Shown piece after piece: positions 57,057-64,000 of a stretch of DNA of 64,000 nucleotides. The notes under the pieces are model-generated. The model was not told the DNA's origin. It searched no databases and was given only the letters and a program-made list of their open reading frames with translations. The position numbers were made by a program, and so were the translations under genes. Origin of the DNA: Acidimicrobiaceae bacterium (GTDB lineage: Bacteria; Actinomycetota; Acidimicrobiia; Acidimicrobiales; RAAP-2); contig DAIDKS010000022.1 in assembly GCA_027449885.1 (NCBI GenBank), forward strand, positions 1 through 64,000. Direction: 5' to 3'. Within the stretch, counting starts at the first letter, position 1; every line of letters starts with the position of its first letter.

Positions 57057-57499
57057 AGGTCCTGCTGCGTTCCGACGTGGCCGGCGTGGGGCGACGCGGC
57101 GACATCGTCGAGGTCCGCGACGGCTACGCCCGCAACTACCTGCTGCCCCAGGGCGTGGCCCTGGCGGCCACGAGCACCATGGAGAGCCAGGCGGCCCGGA
57201 TGCGCACCTCCCGCGACCTGCGCGACTCGCGCAGCCGCGAGGCGGCGCAGACGCAGCGCCAGGTGATCGAGGCGACGACCGTCACGATCGCCGCGCGAGC
57301 GGGTGCCAACGGGCGCCTCTTCGGCTCCATCACCGAGGCCGACGTCGTCACCGCCCTGCGGGCGGCGACGGGCGTCGAGGTGGACCGGCACGCGATCCGC
57401 ATGGCCGAGCACCTGAAGGCCGTCGGCCCCGCCACCGTCGAGGCCCACCTCTTCGACGACGTGGTCGCGAACATCCGGGTGGAGGTCGTGGCGAAGTAG
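57053..57499 (+). CDS. rplI: 50S ribosomal protein L9
   Basis: 148 residues with the signature [24 protein letters not shown] near residue 12-35, the long connecting helix (about 45-75) and the C-terminal rRNA-binding domain. ATG overlaps rpsR by 4 nt. A 15-bp hairpin follows 17 nt downstream. Confidence 0.97.
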   Translation: MKVLLRSDVAGVGRRGDIVEVRDGYARNYLLPQGVALAATSTMESQAARMRTSRDLRDSRSREAAQTQRQVIEATTVTIAARAGANGRLFGSITEADVVTALRAATGVEVDRHAIRMAEHLKAVGPATVEAHLFDDVVANIRVEVVAK

Positions 57500-57516
57500 C
57501 CCCGCACCCTCCGAGT

Positions 57517-57551
57517 CGACGCGACGCCGGGCGAGTCCCGGCGTCGCGTCG
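57517..57551 (+). terminator. 15-bp perfect hairpin after rplI, no T-run
   Basis: 57517-57531 pairs exactly with 57537-57551 around a CGAGT loop; the core is GCGACGCCGGG. No U-tract follows, so it may be a hairpin-only terminator or an RNA 3'-end stabiliser between rplI and dnaB. Confidence 0.5.
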
Positions 57552-57667
57552 CGTCCGGGGCGATGTCACACCCCCGGGGCACAGTTCGGGGCGTGGTTAG
57601 CCACAGCCTTTTCCCCACGTTGTTCTTCTTGTTCTGCCCAGCCCCGACGCGCGACCGTTGAAGACCT

Positions 57668-59038
57668 ATGACTCAGATCGAGACCGACCGCGCACGTAGT
57701 CCCCAGGGTGGCGCCGGACGGGTGCCGCCCAGCGCACTGGAGGCCGAGGAGTCGCTCATCGGGGCCATGCTGCTCTCCTCCGAGGCCGTCAGCCTGGCGT
57801 ACGAGATCGTGAGCGCGGAGGACTTCTACCGGCCGCTGCACGCCCAGATCTTCACGGCCATCATCGCCCTCGTGGGCGCGGGCGAGCCCGTCGACTACGT
57901 GACCGTCCAGGCGAAGCTGCAGGAGCACGGAGGGGCCTCGGTCGAGCTGGCCGTCCTCTCGTCGCTCCAGCTCAACACCCCGTCGGCCGCCAACGCGCGT
58001 CACTACGCCGAGATCGTGCGGGACAAGGCCCAGCAGCGTCGACTGATCTCGATCGCCAGCCAGGTGGTCGACGAGGCCTACCAGCCCACCGACGACGTGG
58101 CGGGTCTGATCGACGACGCCGAGCGGCGGATCAACGCGATCGCCGACAACCGCAAGATCGACTCCGTCTCGCCACTGCCCAGCCTGCTGCTCGCGGAGGC
58201 CGACATCCTCGAGCAGCGTGGTGAGAGCCGGGGCCGGATCAACGGCCTGGAGACCGGGTACCGGGCCCTCGACCAGGTCCTCCAGGGCCTCCAGCCGACC
58301 AGCCTCTCGATCGTGGGCGCGCGCCCGGGCACCGGGAAGACGGCCTTCGCACTGGGGATCCTCGTGCACGTGGGGGCGGTCCTCGCGCGCCCGGCGCTCT
58401 ACTTCTCCCTGGAGATGAGCCGTCAGGAGCTGGCCGAGCGCATCCTCGCCTCGACCGCGCAGATCGACTCGTCGAAGCTGCGCACCGGGAGCCTCAACGA
58501 GAGCGACTGGGACCGGGCCCACGAGGCCTTCTCCTACCTCCAGTCGGCCCAGATCTTCATCGACGACAACCCGGCCCTCACCGTGCTCGACGTGCGCTCG
58601 CGCGCCCGGCGGATTAGGCAGCAGCAGGGGGACCTCGGCGTCGTGATCGTCGACTACCTCCAGCTGATGAGCTCCCGGGGGCGGGCCGAGAATCGCCAGG
58701 TCGAGGTGGCGGAGATGAGCCGATCGCTCAAGATCCTCGCCCGCGAGCTGCAGTGTCCGGTGATCGCGCTGTCCCAGCTCTCGCGCAAGCTCGAGGAGCG
58801 AGCCGACAAGCGGCCGATCATGTCCGACCTGCGCGAGTCGGGATCGCTCGAGCAGGATGCCGACGTCGTCCTCTTCCTCTTCCGGCCCGAGCAGTACGGG
58901 GAGGTCACGAACGACAAGCGCGCCGACGCCGAGATCATCGTGGGCAAGAACCGCAACGGCCCGACCCGCACCGTGCACCTGACGTGGCGGGGCGAGTACG
59001 CGCGCTTCGACAACGTGGCCGACACCACGAACTTCTGA
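57668..59038 (+). CDS. dnaB: Replicative DNA helicase DnaB
   Basis: 456 residues, intein-free. N-terminal collar domain (PPSALEAEESLIGAMLLS), linker, then RecA-like ATPase with Walker A GARPGTGKTAFAL, VVIVDYLQLM and RELQCPVIALSQLSRKLE. It unwinds the fork and is presumably loaded with help from the DciA encoded near gyrB. A 168-bp gap before it suggests its own promoter. Confidence 0.96.
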   Translation: MTQIETDRARSPQGGAGRVPPSALEAEESLIGAMLLSSEAVSLAYEIVSAEDFYRPLHAQIFTAIIALVGAGEPVDYVTVQAKLQEHGGASVELAVLSSLQLNTPSAANARHYAEIVRDKAQQRRLISIASQVVDEAYQPTDDVAGLIDDAERRINAIADNRKIDSVSPLPSLLLAEADILEQRGESRGRINGLETGYRALDQVLQGLQPTSLSIVGARPGTGKTAFALGILVHVGAVLARPALYFSLEMSRQELAERILASTAQIDSSKLRTGSLNESDWDRAHEAFSYLQSAQIFIDDNPALTVLDVRSRARRIRQQQGDLGVVIVDYLQLMSSRGRAENRQVEVAEMSRSLKILARELQCPVIALSQLSRKLEERADKRPIMSDLRESGSLEQDADVVLFLFRPEQYGEVTNDKRADAEIIVGKNRNGPTRTVHLTWRGEYARFDNVADTTNF

Positions 59039-59054
59039 CGCGCCGCGCCGGGGC

Positions 59055-59060
59055 TACGGT
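59055..59060 (+). promoter_or_regulatory. -10 element, leaderless promoter of the small membrane gene
   Basis: TACGGT ends 6 nt before GTG 59067. Confidence 0.5.
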
Positions 59061-59066
59061 TCGGGC

Positions 59067-59369
59067 GTGGTCTTCGCGATCGTCACCCCACTCCTCGTCG
59101 CGGCGCTCCTCGTCGCGATCACGCTCGGCATGCGCCGCGCCGGCTACAACGCGGGCGGGCGGACCATCGTGCGGTGCCGTCGGGGACACCTCTTCACGAC
59201 GCTGTGGATCCCCGGCGTCTCGCTCACGTCGGTGCGCCTGGGGTGGGCCCGGTACCAGCGCTGCCCGGTCGGGCGGCACTGGTCCCTCGTCGTGCCGGTG
59301 CGCGAGGCCGACCTCAGCGACGAGGAGCGGCGCGAGGCCGAGTCCCACCGCGACGGACCCCTCCCCTAG
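59067..59369 (+). CDS. Small membrane-anchored protein with a Cys/His motif
   Basis: 100 residues: an N-terminal helix (IVTPLLVAALLVAITLGM), then VRCRRGHLFTTLWIPG, LGWARYQRCPVGRHWSLV and a charged tail. The CxxGH...CPVGxHW pattern could bind a metal and recurs in small actinobacterial proteins, from memory. Function unknown. The start is set by the -10 element 6 nt upstream. Confidence 0.72.
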   Translation: MVFAIVTPLLVAALLVAITLGMRRAGYNAGGRTIVRCRRGHLFTTLWIPGVSLTSVRLGWARYQRCPVGRHWSLVVPVREADLSDEERREAESHRDGPLP

Positions 59370-59381
59370 GAGTGGCGCGCC

Positions 59382-60158
59382 CTATTTGGGCTGCATCCGG
59401 ATCCCGGCGTCGATGCGGATCGAGGCGGCGTTCATGTAGCTGTTGGTGAGCAGCTCGACGGCGAGCGACGCGTACTCCGCCGCCTGCCCGAGGCGCTTGG
59501 GGAAGAGGACGCCGGCCCCGAGGCGGGCCTTGAACTCCTCCGAGGCGGGACCCTCCCCGTAGATCGGGGTGTCGATGAGGCCGGGCAGGATGCAGTTCGC
59601 CCGCACGCCGATGGGGGCGAGGTCGCGGGCGAGGGGCAGGGTGAGCCCGACGATGCCGCCCTTCGAGGACGAGTAGGCGACCTGGCCGATCTGGCCGTCC
59701 TCGGCGGCGACCGACGCCGTGTTGACGATCGCGCCCCGCTGGCCGTCCCCGTCGGGGGCGTTGTGGCTCATCTTGGTCGCGGCGAGTCGGCAGACGTTGA
59801 ACGTGCCGATCAGGTTGATCTCGATGACCTTGCGGTAGAGCTCGAGGTCGTGCGCCGAGGCGTACTCGCCGTCCTTGCCGATCGTGCGGGTGGCCCAGCC
59901 GATGCCGGCGCAGTTCACGACCGACCAGAGCGGCGCCGCCACGGCGGCGGCCTCGATCGCCGCGATCACCTGATCGGTGTCGGTCACGTCGCAGCGGGAG
60001 TAGGTCCCGCCGATGCGCGCCGCGACCTCTGCGCCGCGGCCGTCGTTGAGGTCGGCGACCACCACGTGGACGCCGCGGGCGGCCAGGGCCTCGGCCGTGG
60101 CCTCCCCGAGGCCGGAGGCCCCACCGGTGACGATCGCGGACGTGTGTGCCAGTTCCAT
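59382..60158 (-). CDS. Short-chain dehydrogenase, 3-hydroxyacyl-CoA dehydrogenase type 2-like
   Basis: 258 residues. Cofactor site [18 protein letters not shown], catalytic Ser in NTASVA and Tyr-x-x-x-Lys in AYSSSKGG. The Asp in VVADLND favours NAD over NADP. Overall sequence fits type 2 (HSD17B10-like) enzymes of fatty acid or branched-chain oxidation; the substrate is inferred. A GAAGGAGAAG site precedes the ATG. Confidence 0.87.
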   Translation of the reverse strand: MELAHTSAIVTGGASGLGEATAEALAARGVHVVVADLNDGRGAEVAARIGGTYSRCDVTDTDQVIAAIEAAAVAAPLWSVVNCAGIGWATRTIGKDGEYASAHDLELYRKVIEINLIGTFNVCRLAATKMSHNAPDGDGQRGAIVNTASVAAEDGQIGQVAYSSSKGGIVGLTLPLARDLAPIGVRANCILPGLIDTPIYGEGPASEEFKARLGAGVLFPKRLGQAAEYASLAVELLTNSYMNAASIRIDAGIRMQPK

Positions 60159-60216
60159 GACTTCTCCTTCGCAGGACGCGCGGCCCCCTTCGAGTCAAGC
60201 AGATTCCCGTGCTGGG

Positions 60217-60222
60217 TAGCGT
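60217..60222 (+). promoter_or_regulatory. -10 element, leaderless promoter of rlmN
   Basis: TAGCGT ends 6 nt before GTG 60229; the tandem GTG at 60226 is only 3 nt away and is less likely. Confidence 0.5.
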
Positions 60223-60228
60223 GGAGTG

Positions 60229-61278
60229 GTGCCCTCGCTCTACGACCTCGACCGGGCCGGACTGGCCGAGGCCCTCGCCGGCCAGCCGACCTTCCGGGTC
60301 GAGCAGCTCTGGCGGGGGCTCTGGGTCGAGGGCCAGCCGGTCGACGAGGTCACCACGCTGCCGGTGGCACTGCGGCGGCGCCTGGCCGAGGAGTTCCCGC
60401 CGGCCCTGAGCTCGCGCGCCGACGTCGTCACCGATCGGGGGGCGACCCGCAAGTGGGTCTTCGCCCTGCCCGACGGGGCGACGATCGAGACCGTCCTCAT
60501 GACCTACCCCGACCGCGTGACCGTCTGCGTGTCCTCCCAGGCCGGTTGCGCGATGGGTTGCAGCTTCTGCGCCACCGGCCAGGCCGGCTTCACCCGCCAC
60601 CTCACCCCGGGCGAGGTCGTCGAGCAGGTCATCACGGCGGCGCGCCACGCCGCTCCGCGACGGCTCTCCCACGTCGTCTTCATGGGGATGGGCGAGCCCC
60701 TCGCCAACTACGCGACGACGGTGACGGCCCTGCGACGACTCCACGAGGACCGCGGACTCAGCGCCCGGCACCTCACCGTCTCGAGCGTCGGCATCGCCCC
60801 CGCGATCGAGCGCCTCGCCGACGAGGGACTCCCCATCACCCTCGCGGTGAGCCTGCACGCGGCCAACGACGCCGATCGCGACGCCCTCGTCCCGATCAAC
60901 CGCCGCTACCCGCTCGATCGCCTGCACCGGGCCTGCGAGGTGTGGTTCGAGCGCACCGGCCGTCGCATCAGCTTCGAGTGGGCACTGATCGACGGGGTGA
61001 ACGACACCGACGCGGCCCTCGCGGAGCTCGCCGAGTTCGCCCGCTCCCTCGCGGCCCACGTGAACCTGATCCCTCTCAACCCGACGCCGGGGTACCTGGC
61101 GAAGGGCTCGCCGCGCGAGCGGGTGCGGGCCTTCCGCGACGGCCTGATCGCTCGCGGGGTCAACGCCACGGTGCGCGACACGCGGGGCCGCTCGATCGAC
61201 GCGGCCTGCGGGCAGCTCGCGGCCGTCACCAACGGCCGCACCCGCCGCGTCCCCGTGGCGTCCCCGGGCCGCCGCTAG
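60229..61278 (+). CDS. rlmN: RlmN: 23S rRNA/tRNA adenine-C2 methyltransferase
   Basis: 349 residues. Radical SAM cluster CAMGCSFC (CxxxCxxC, about 104-111), GMGEPLANY, SVGIAP, SLHAAND and the C-terminal cysteine in DAACGQLA that carries the methyl group. It methylates A2503 of 23S rRNA and A37 of some tRNAs. Its stop shares CTAG with that of the convergent MFS gene. Confidence 0.94.
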   Translation: MPSLYDLDRAGLAEALAGQPTFRVEQLWRGLWVEGQPVDEVTTLPVALRRRLAEEFPPALSSRADVVTDRGATRKWVFALPDGATIETVLMTYPDRVTVCVSSQAGCAMGCSFCATGQAGFTRHLTPGEVVEQVITAARHAAPRRLSHVVFMGMGEPLANYATTVTALRRLHEDRGLSARHLTVSSVGIAPAIERLADEGLPITLAVSLHAANDADRDALVPINRRYPLDRLHRACEVWFERTGRRISFEWALIDGVNDTDAALAELAEFARSLAAHVNLIPLNPTPGYLAKGSPRERVRAFRDGLIARGVNATVRDTRGRSIDAACGQLAAVTNGRTRRVPVASPGRR

Positions 61279-62498
61279 CCGGCCGCGTCGCGCCAGAACG
61301 CCGGGCGCCAGCGCACGAGCGCGAGTGCACCCAGCACGCAGGCGATCCCCCCGGACACGATCGAGAACTCGGTCCCCGCGAGGCTCGCCACCGCGCCGGA
61401 CTCGAGGTCGCCGAGGCGCGGTCCACCGGTCACGACGGCGAGCTGGATGGCCGAGATACGACTGCGGAACTCGTCGGTAATCGCGTTCTGCAGGATCGTG
61501 TTGCGCAGGACGGTCGAGATGACGTCGGTCGCCCCGGCGACGGCCAGGCAGGCGAGGCCGACGGCGACGACCCGCGTCAGCCCGAAGAGGGCCATCGCCG
61601 CTCCCCACGCCATGACGACGATGACGACGAGGCGCCCCTGGCGACGGACGTGGGCGATCCAGCCCGTGAGGAGGGCCATGACGAGGGCGCCGACGCCGGG
61701 GGCGGCGTAGAGGAGGCCCAGGGTGCGGGGTCCGCCGTGGTAGAGGTCGAGGGCGACGGCGGGGAAGAGCGCGCGGGGTAGCCCGAAGACCATGGCGTTG
61801 AGGTCGATCAGGTAGACGGCCTGGGCGGTGGCGTGGCCGCGGACGTAGCGGAAGCCGTCGGTGATCGCCCCGAGGAGCCGCCGCCCGGCCGCCCCGCCTC
61901 CCGGGGGGATGGGGCGCATAAGTCCCGTCGCGGCGGCGAGCACCAGGAAGCTCGCGGCGTCGAGGGCGTAGCAGGCCGCCAGGGAGACGCTCGCGAGGAC
62001 GACGCCGGCGAGTGCCGGTCCGAGGATGGTGGCGGTGTTCACGATCACCTGGTTGATCGAGTACGCGGCGACCAGCTCCTCGCCCGGCACGAGGGTCGGG
62101 ATCGTCGCGGTCCGCACCGGTCCGGCGAAGCCGCCCGCACCGGCGCTGAGGGCCGCGAGGACGAGGAGAGGCGCGAGGTGGGCGCGCGACGTGCCGCCGT
62201 CGAGGGCGAGCGCGCCCGAGAGGACGGCGAGGACCAGCGAGCTCGCGACGAAGAGCCGGCGTCGGTCGACGCGGTCGCCCATGGCGCCACCCCAGAGCGA
62301 GCCGGCGATGAGGAACGGCAGCTGCGCGACGCTCGCGACGCCGACCCAGAGGCTCGAGTGGGTAATCCGGTACACCTGGTAGGGAATCGCCACCATGGTC
62401 ACGTTGGAGCCCATCAGCGACACCATCTGGCCGCCGAGGAGCAGGCGCAGGTCGCGGTGGCGGCGCAGGGGCCCGACGTCGACGAGCAGACGAGGCAC
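61275..62498 (-). CDS. MFS exporter (EntS/MFS_3-like)
   Basis: 407 residues with about 12 membrane helices. LLLGGQMVSLMGSNVTMVAIPYQVY at the start and the loop GAMGDRVDRRRLFV between helices 2 and 3 are typical of the MFS_3 drug/siderophore exporters. GTG 62498 is taken as the start because a TACCAT element ends 6 nt upstream; longer frames run over the divergent gene. Confidence 0.87.
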   Translation of the reverse strand: MPRLLVDVGPLRRHRDLRLLLGGQMVSLMGSNVTMVAIPYQVYRITHSSLWVGVASVAQLPFLIAGSLWGGAMGDRVDRRRLFVASSLVLAVLSGALALDGGTSRAHLAPLLVLAALSAGAGGFAGPVRTATIPTLVPGEELVAAYSINQVIVNTATILGPALAGVVLASVSLAACYALDAASFLVLAAATGLMRPIPPGGGAAGRRLLGAITDGFRYVRGHATAQAVYLIDLNAMVFGLPRALFPAVALDLYHGGPRTLGLLYAAPGVGALVMALLTGWIAHVRRQGRLVVIVVMAWGAAMALFGLTRVVAVGLACLAVAGATDVISTVLRNTILQNAITDEFRSRISAIQLAVVTGGPRLGDLESGAVASLAGTEFSIVSGGIACVLGALALVRWRPAFWRDAAG

Positions 62499-62504
62499 CC
62501 TGTC

Positions 62505-62510
62505 ATGGTA
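62505..62510 (-). promoter_or_regulatory. -10 element for the MFS exporter, half of a symmetric pair
   Basis: TACCAT on the minus strand, 6 nt before GTG 62498. Its mirror copy for the opposite direction lies 4 bp away, making ATGGTA-GGAG-TACCAT. Confidence 0.5.
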
Positions 62511-62514
62511 GGAG

Positions 62515-62520
62515 TACCAT
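62515..62520 (+). promoter_or_regulatory. -10 element for the 2-oxoacid dehydrogenase genes, other half of the pair
   Basis: TACCAT, about 5 nt before ATG 62526 and 26 nt before the better-supported ATG 62547. Confidence 0.45.
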
Positions 62521-62546
62521 CGCCAATGGCCGAGGGAGGAGGCGTC

Positions 62547-63605
62547 ATGGCTGACGAACTGGTCCAACTGCTGAGTCCCGAGGGGCAGCGAGTCGAACAC
62601 CCCGACTACGAGTGCTCCCTCGACGACACGGCGATCCTGGGCCTCTATCGCGACATGGTCATCGTGCGACGCATCTGCAACGAGGCGACGGCCCTGCAGC
62701 GTCAGGGCCAGCTGGCCCTGTGGGCCCCCGTCCAAGGGCAGGAGGCCGCGCAGATCGGGTCGGGCCGGGCGCTCGGTCCCACCGACTTCGTCTTCCCCTC
62801 CTACCGGGAGCACGGGGTGGCCTGGGCGCGGGGCATCCCGCCCGCGGACATGCTGAGGATCTTCCGGGCCACCGAGACGGGCGGCTGGGACCCCCAGCGG
62901 TACCACTACAACCTCCCCACGATCGTCCTGGGCGACCAGGTGCCCCACGCGGTGGGCTACGCCATGGGCATCCAGCGCGACGGCGCCGAGGAGGCCACCA
63001 TGGTCTTCTTCGGCGACGGCGCCTCGAGTCAGGGCGACGTCATGGAGTCGTTCGTCTGGGCCGCCTCGTTCACGGCCCCGGTCGTCTTCGTCCTGCAGAA
63101 CAACCAGTGGGCCATCTCGGAGCCGACGTCCCTGCAGACGAAGATCCCCCTCTACCGGCGCGCCGACGGATTCGGCTTCCCCGGCGTGCGCGTCGACGGC
63201 AACGACGTGCTCGCGATGTACGAGGTCTCCCGGCGGGCCCTCGAGCGCGCCCGCGAGGGGGGTGGCCCGACCCTCATCGAGGCCTTCACCTACCGCATGG
63301 GCGCCCACACCACCTCCGACGACCCGACCCGCTACCGCGTCGACGCCGAGGTGGAGGTCTGGCGCCACCGCGACCCCATCGAGCGCGTGAAGGCGCTGCT
63401 CGCGCGCGAGCACGCCGTGCGCTCGAACACCTTCGAGGAGGTCGCCGCCGAGGCCGAGGCGATCGCCCAGGCCCTGCGCGCCGACGTGCTCGCGATGGAC
63501 GCCCCGCCGGCGACCGACATGTTCGACGACGTCTACGCCGAGCCCCACCCCTGGACCGAGGCCGGCCGGGCCGAGGTGCTCGCGTTCGCCGAGGAGGCCC
63601 GCTGA
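62547..63605 (+). CDS. 2-Oxoacid dehydrogenase E1 component, alpha subunit
   Basis: 352 residues. Thiamine diphosphate motif GDGASSQGDVMESFVWAA ... QNNQWAIS (GDG to NN) and the RMGAHTTSDDPTRY phosphorylation-loop region are intact. It decarboxylates pyruvate or branched-chain 2-oxoacids as a tetramer with the beta subunit. ATG 62547 follows GGGAGGAGG; ATG 62526, seven codons earlier, would suit a leaderless transcript. Pyruvate versus branched-chain specificity is not decided by sequence alone. Confidence 0.9.
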   Translation: MADELVQLLSPEGQRVEHPDYECSLDDTAILGLYRDMVIVRRICNEATALQRQGQLALWAPVQGQEAAQIGSGRALGPTDFVFPSYREHGVAWARGIPPADMLRIFRATETGGWDPQRYHYNLPTIVLGDQVPHAVGYAMGIQRDGAEEATMVFFGDGASSQGDVMESFVWAASFTAPVVFVLQNNQWAISEPTSLQTKIPLYRRADGFGFPGVRVDGNDVLAMYEVSRRALERAREGGGPTLIEAFTYRMGAHTTSDDPTRYRVDAEVEVWRHRDPIERVKALLAREHAVRSNTFEEVAAEAEAIAQALRADVLAMDAPPATDMFDDVYAEPHPWTEAGRAEVLAFAEEAR

Positions 63606-64000
63606 TGGCGACCACGACGATGACGATGGCGCGAGCCCTCAACGAGGGGATGCGCCGAGCCATGGAGCGCGACGCCAAGGTGCTCCTCATGGGCGAGGAC
63701 ATCGGCAAGCTCGGCGGCGTCTTCCGGGTGACCGACGGACTCCAGAAGGACTTCGGTGACGACCGGGTGATCGACGCGCCGCTCGCCGAGTCGGCGATCG
63801 TCGGGACGGCCGTGGGGCTCGCCATGCGCGGGTACCGCACGGTCGTCGAGATCCAGTTCGACGGCTTCGTCTACCCGGCCTTCGACCAGATCGTCTCCCA
63901 GGTCGCGAAGCTCCACAAGCGCTCGAAGGGCGCCTACACGATGGGCCTGGTGATCCGGCTGCCCTACCAGGGCGGCATCGGCGCGGTGGAGCACCACTCC
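63605..64000 (+). CDS. 2-Oxoacid dehydrogenase E1 component, beta subunit, cut by window end
   Basis: The first 132 residues of about 325. MARALNEGMRRAMERDAKVLLMGEDIGKLGGVFRVT and PLAESAIVGTAVGLAMRGYRTVVEIQF are characteristic of the transketolase-like beta subunit. ATG overlaps the stop of the alpha-subunit gene by one base, so the two are coupled; an E2 gene is expected beyond the window. Confidence 0.92.
   Translation, partial: MATTTMTMARALNEGMRRAMERDAKVLLMGEDIGKLGGVFRVTDGLQKDFGDDRVIDAPLAESAIVGTAVGLAMRGYRTVVEIQFDGFVYPAFDQIVSQVAKLHKRSKGAYTMGLVIRLPYQGGIGAVEHHS

Overview
The window is GC-rich DNA (roughly 70% by eye) from a bacterial chromosome, densely coding and centred on a replication origin. 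GTG starts are frequent, many genes look leaderless, parS sites are perfect, and the order dnaA-dnaN-recF-dciA(DUF721)-gyrB-gyrA on one side and rpmH-rnpA-yidD-yidC-khpB-rsmG-parA-parB-cwlM-trxA-trxB on the other is that of Actinomycetota. DUF6049, DUF5318, an actinobacterial-type inositol phosphate synthase and a PadR regulator agree. A deep non-mycobacterial actinobacterium, perhaps Acidimicrobiia, is my inference; no rRNA is present to test it.

Layout. 1-235: a lower-GC stretch that resembles an ankyrin-repeat fragment and does not belong with the rest; an ABC exporter gene breaks off exactly there. 228-10901: heterodimeric ABC exporter, P1B-type metal ATPase with a hemerythrin tail, DEAD-box helicase with a cold-shock tail, UvrD-like helicase and an ABC-2 export operon. 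10902-13153: methyltransferase, OsmC protein and an exported NAGPA-like protein on the minus strand. 13324-21036: complete kdp potassium-uptake operon (small membrane ORF, kdpF, A, B, C, D, E). 21087-29710: SPFH protein, secreted protein, epimerase, a Mur ligase-glycosyltransferase fusion, ECF sigma factor with membrane partner, ABC-F protein, DsbA-like protein. 29691-38375: gyrA, gyrB (carrying an in-frame TAG), dciA, recF, dnaN, the origin spacer and dnaA. 38555-43992: rpmH to parB, with four perfect parS sites between rsmG and parA. 44122-51139: minus-strand envelope and redox operon (DUF6049, murJ, degV, a small membrane protein, trxB, trxA, cwlM-like). 51198-59038: pcnA, ino1, padR, DUF5318, panB and the rpsF-ssb-rpsR-rplI-dnaB block. 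59067-64000: small membrane protein, SDR, rlmN, MFS exporter and the E1 alpha/beta genes of a 2-oxoacid dehydrogenase, the last cut by the window end.

How it works together. The core is replication initiation (dnaA, dnaN, dnaB, ssb, gyrase), origin segregation (parABS), membrane protein insertion (yidC, yidD), wall precursor export and control (murJ, cwlM-like) and translation (rpmH, rpsF, rpsR, rplI, rsmG, rlmN). No tRNA, rRNA, CRISPR array, insertion sequence or prophage was recognised. The most unusual items are the Mur ligase-GT2 fusion in which both domains have lost expected substrate or metal motifs, the TAG inside gyrB, a 13-bp terminator-like hairpin inside the start of rsmG, a decayed copy of the rsmG 3' end among the parS sites, and a cwlM-like gene with no ordinary start codon.
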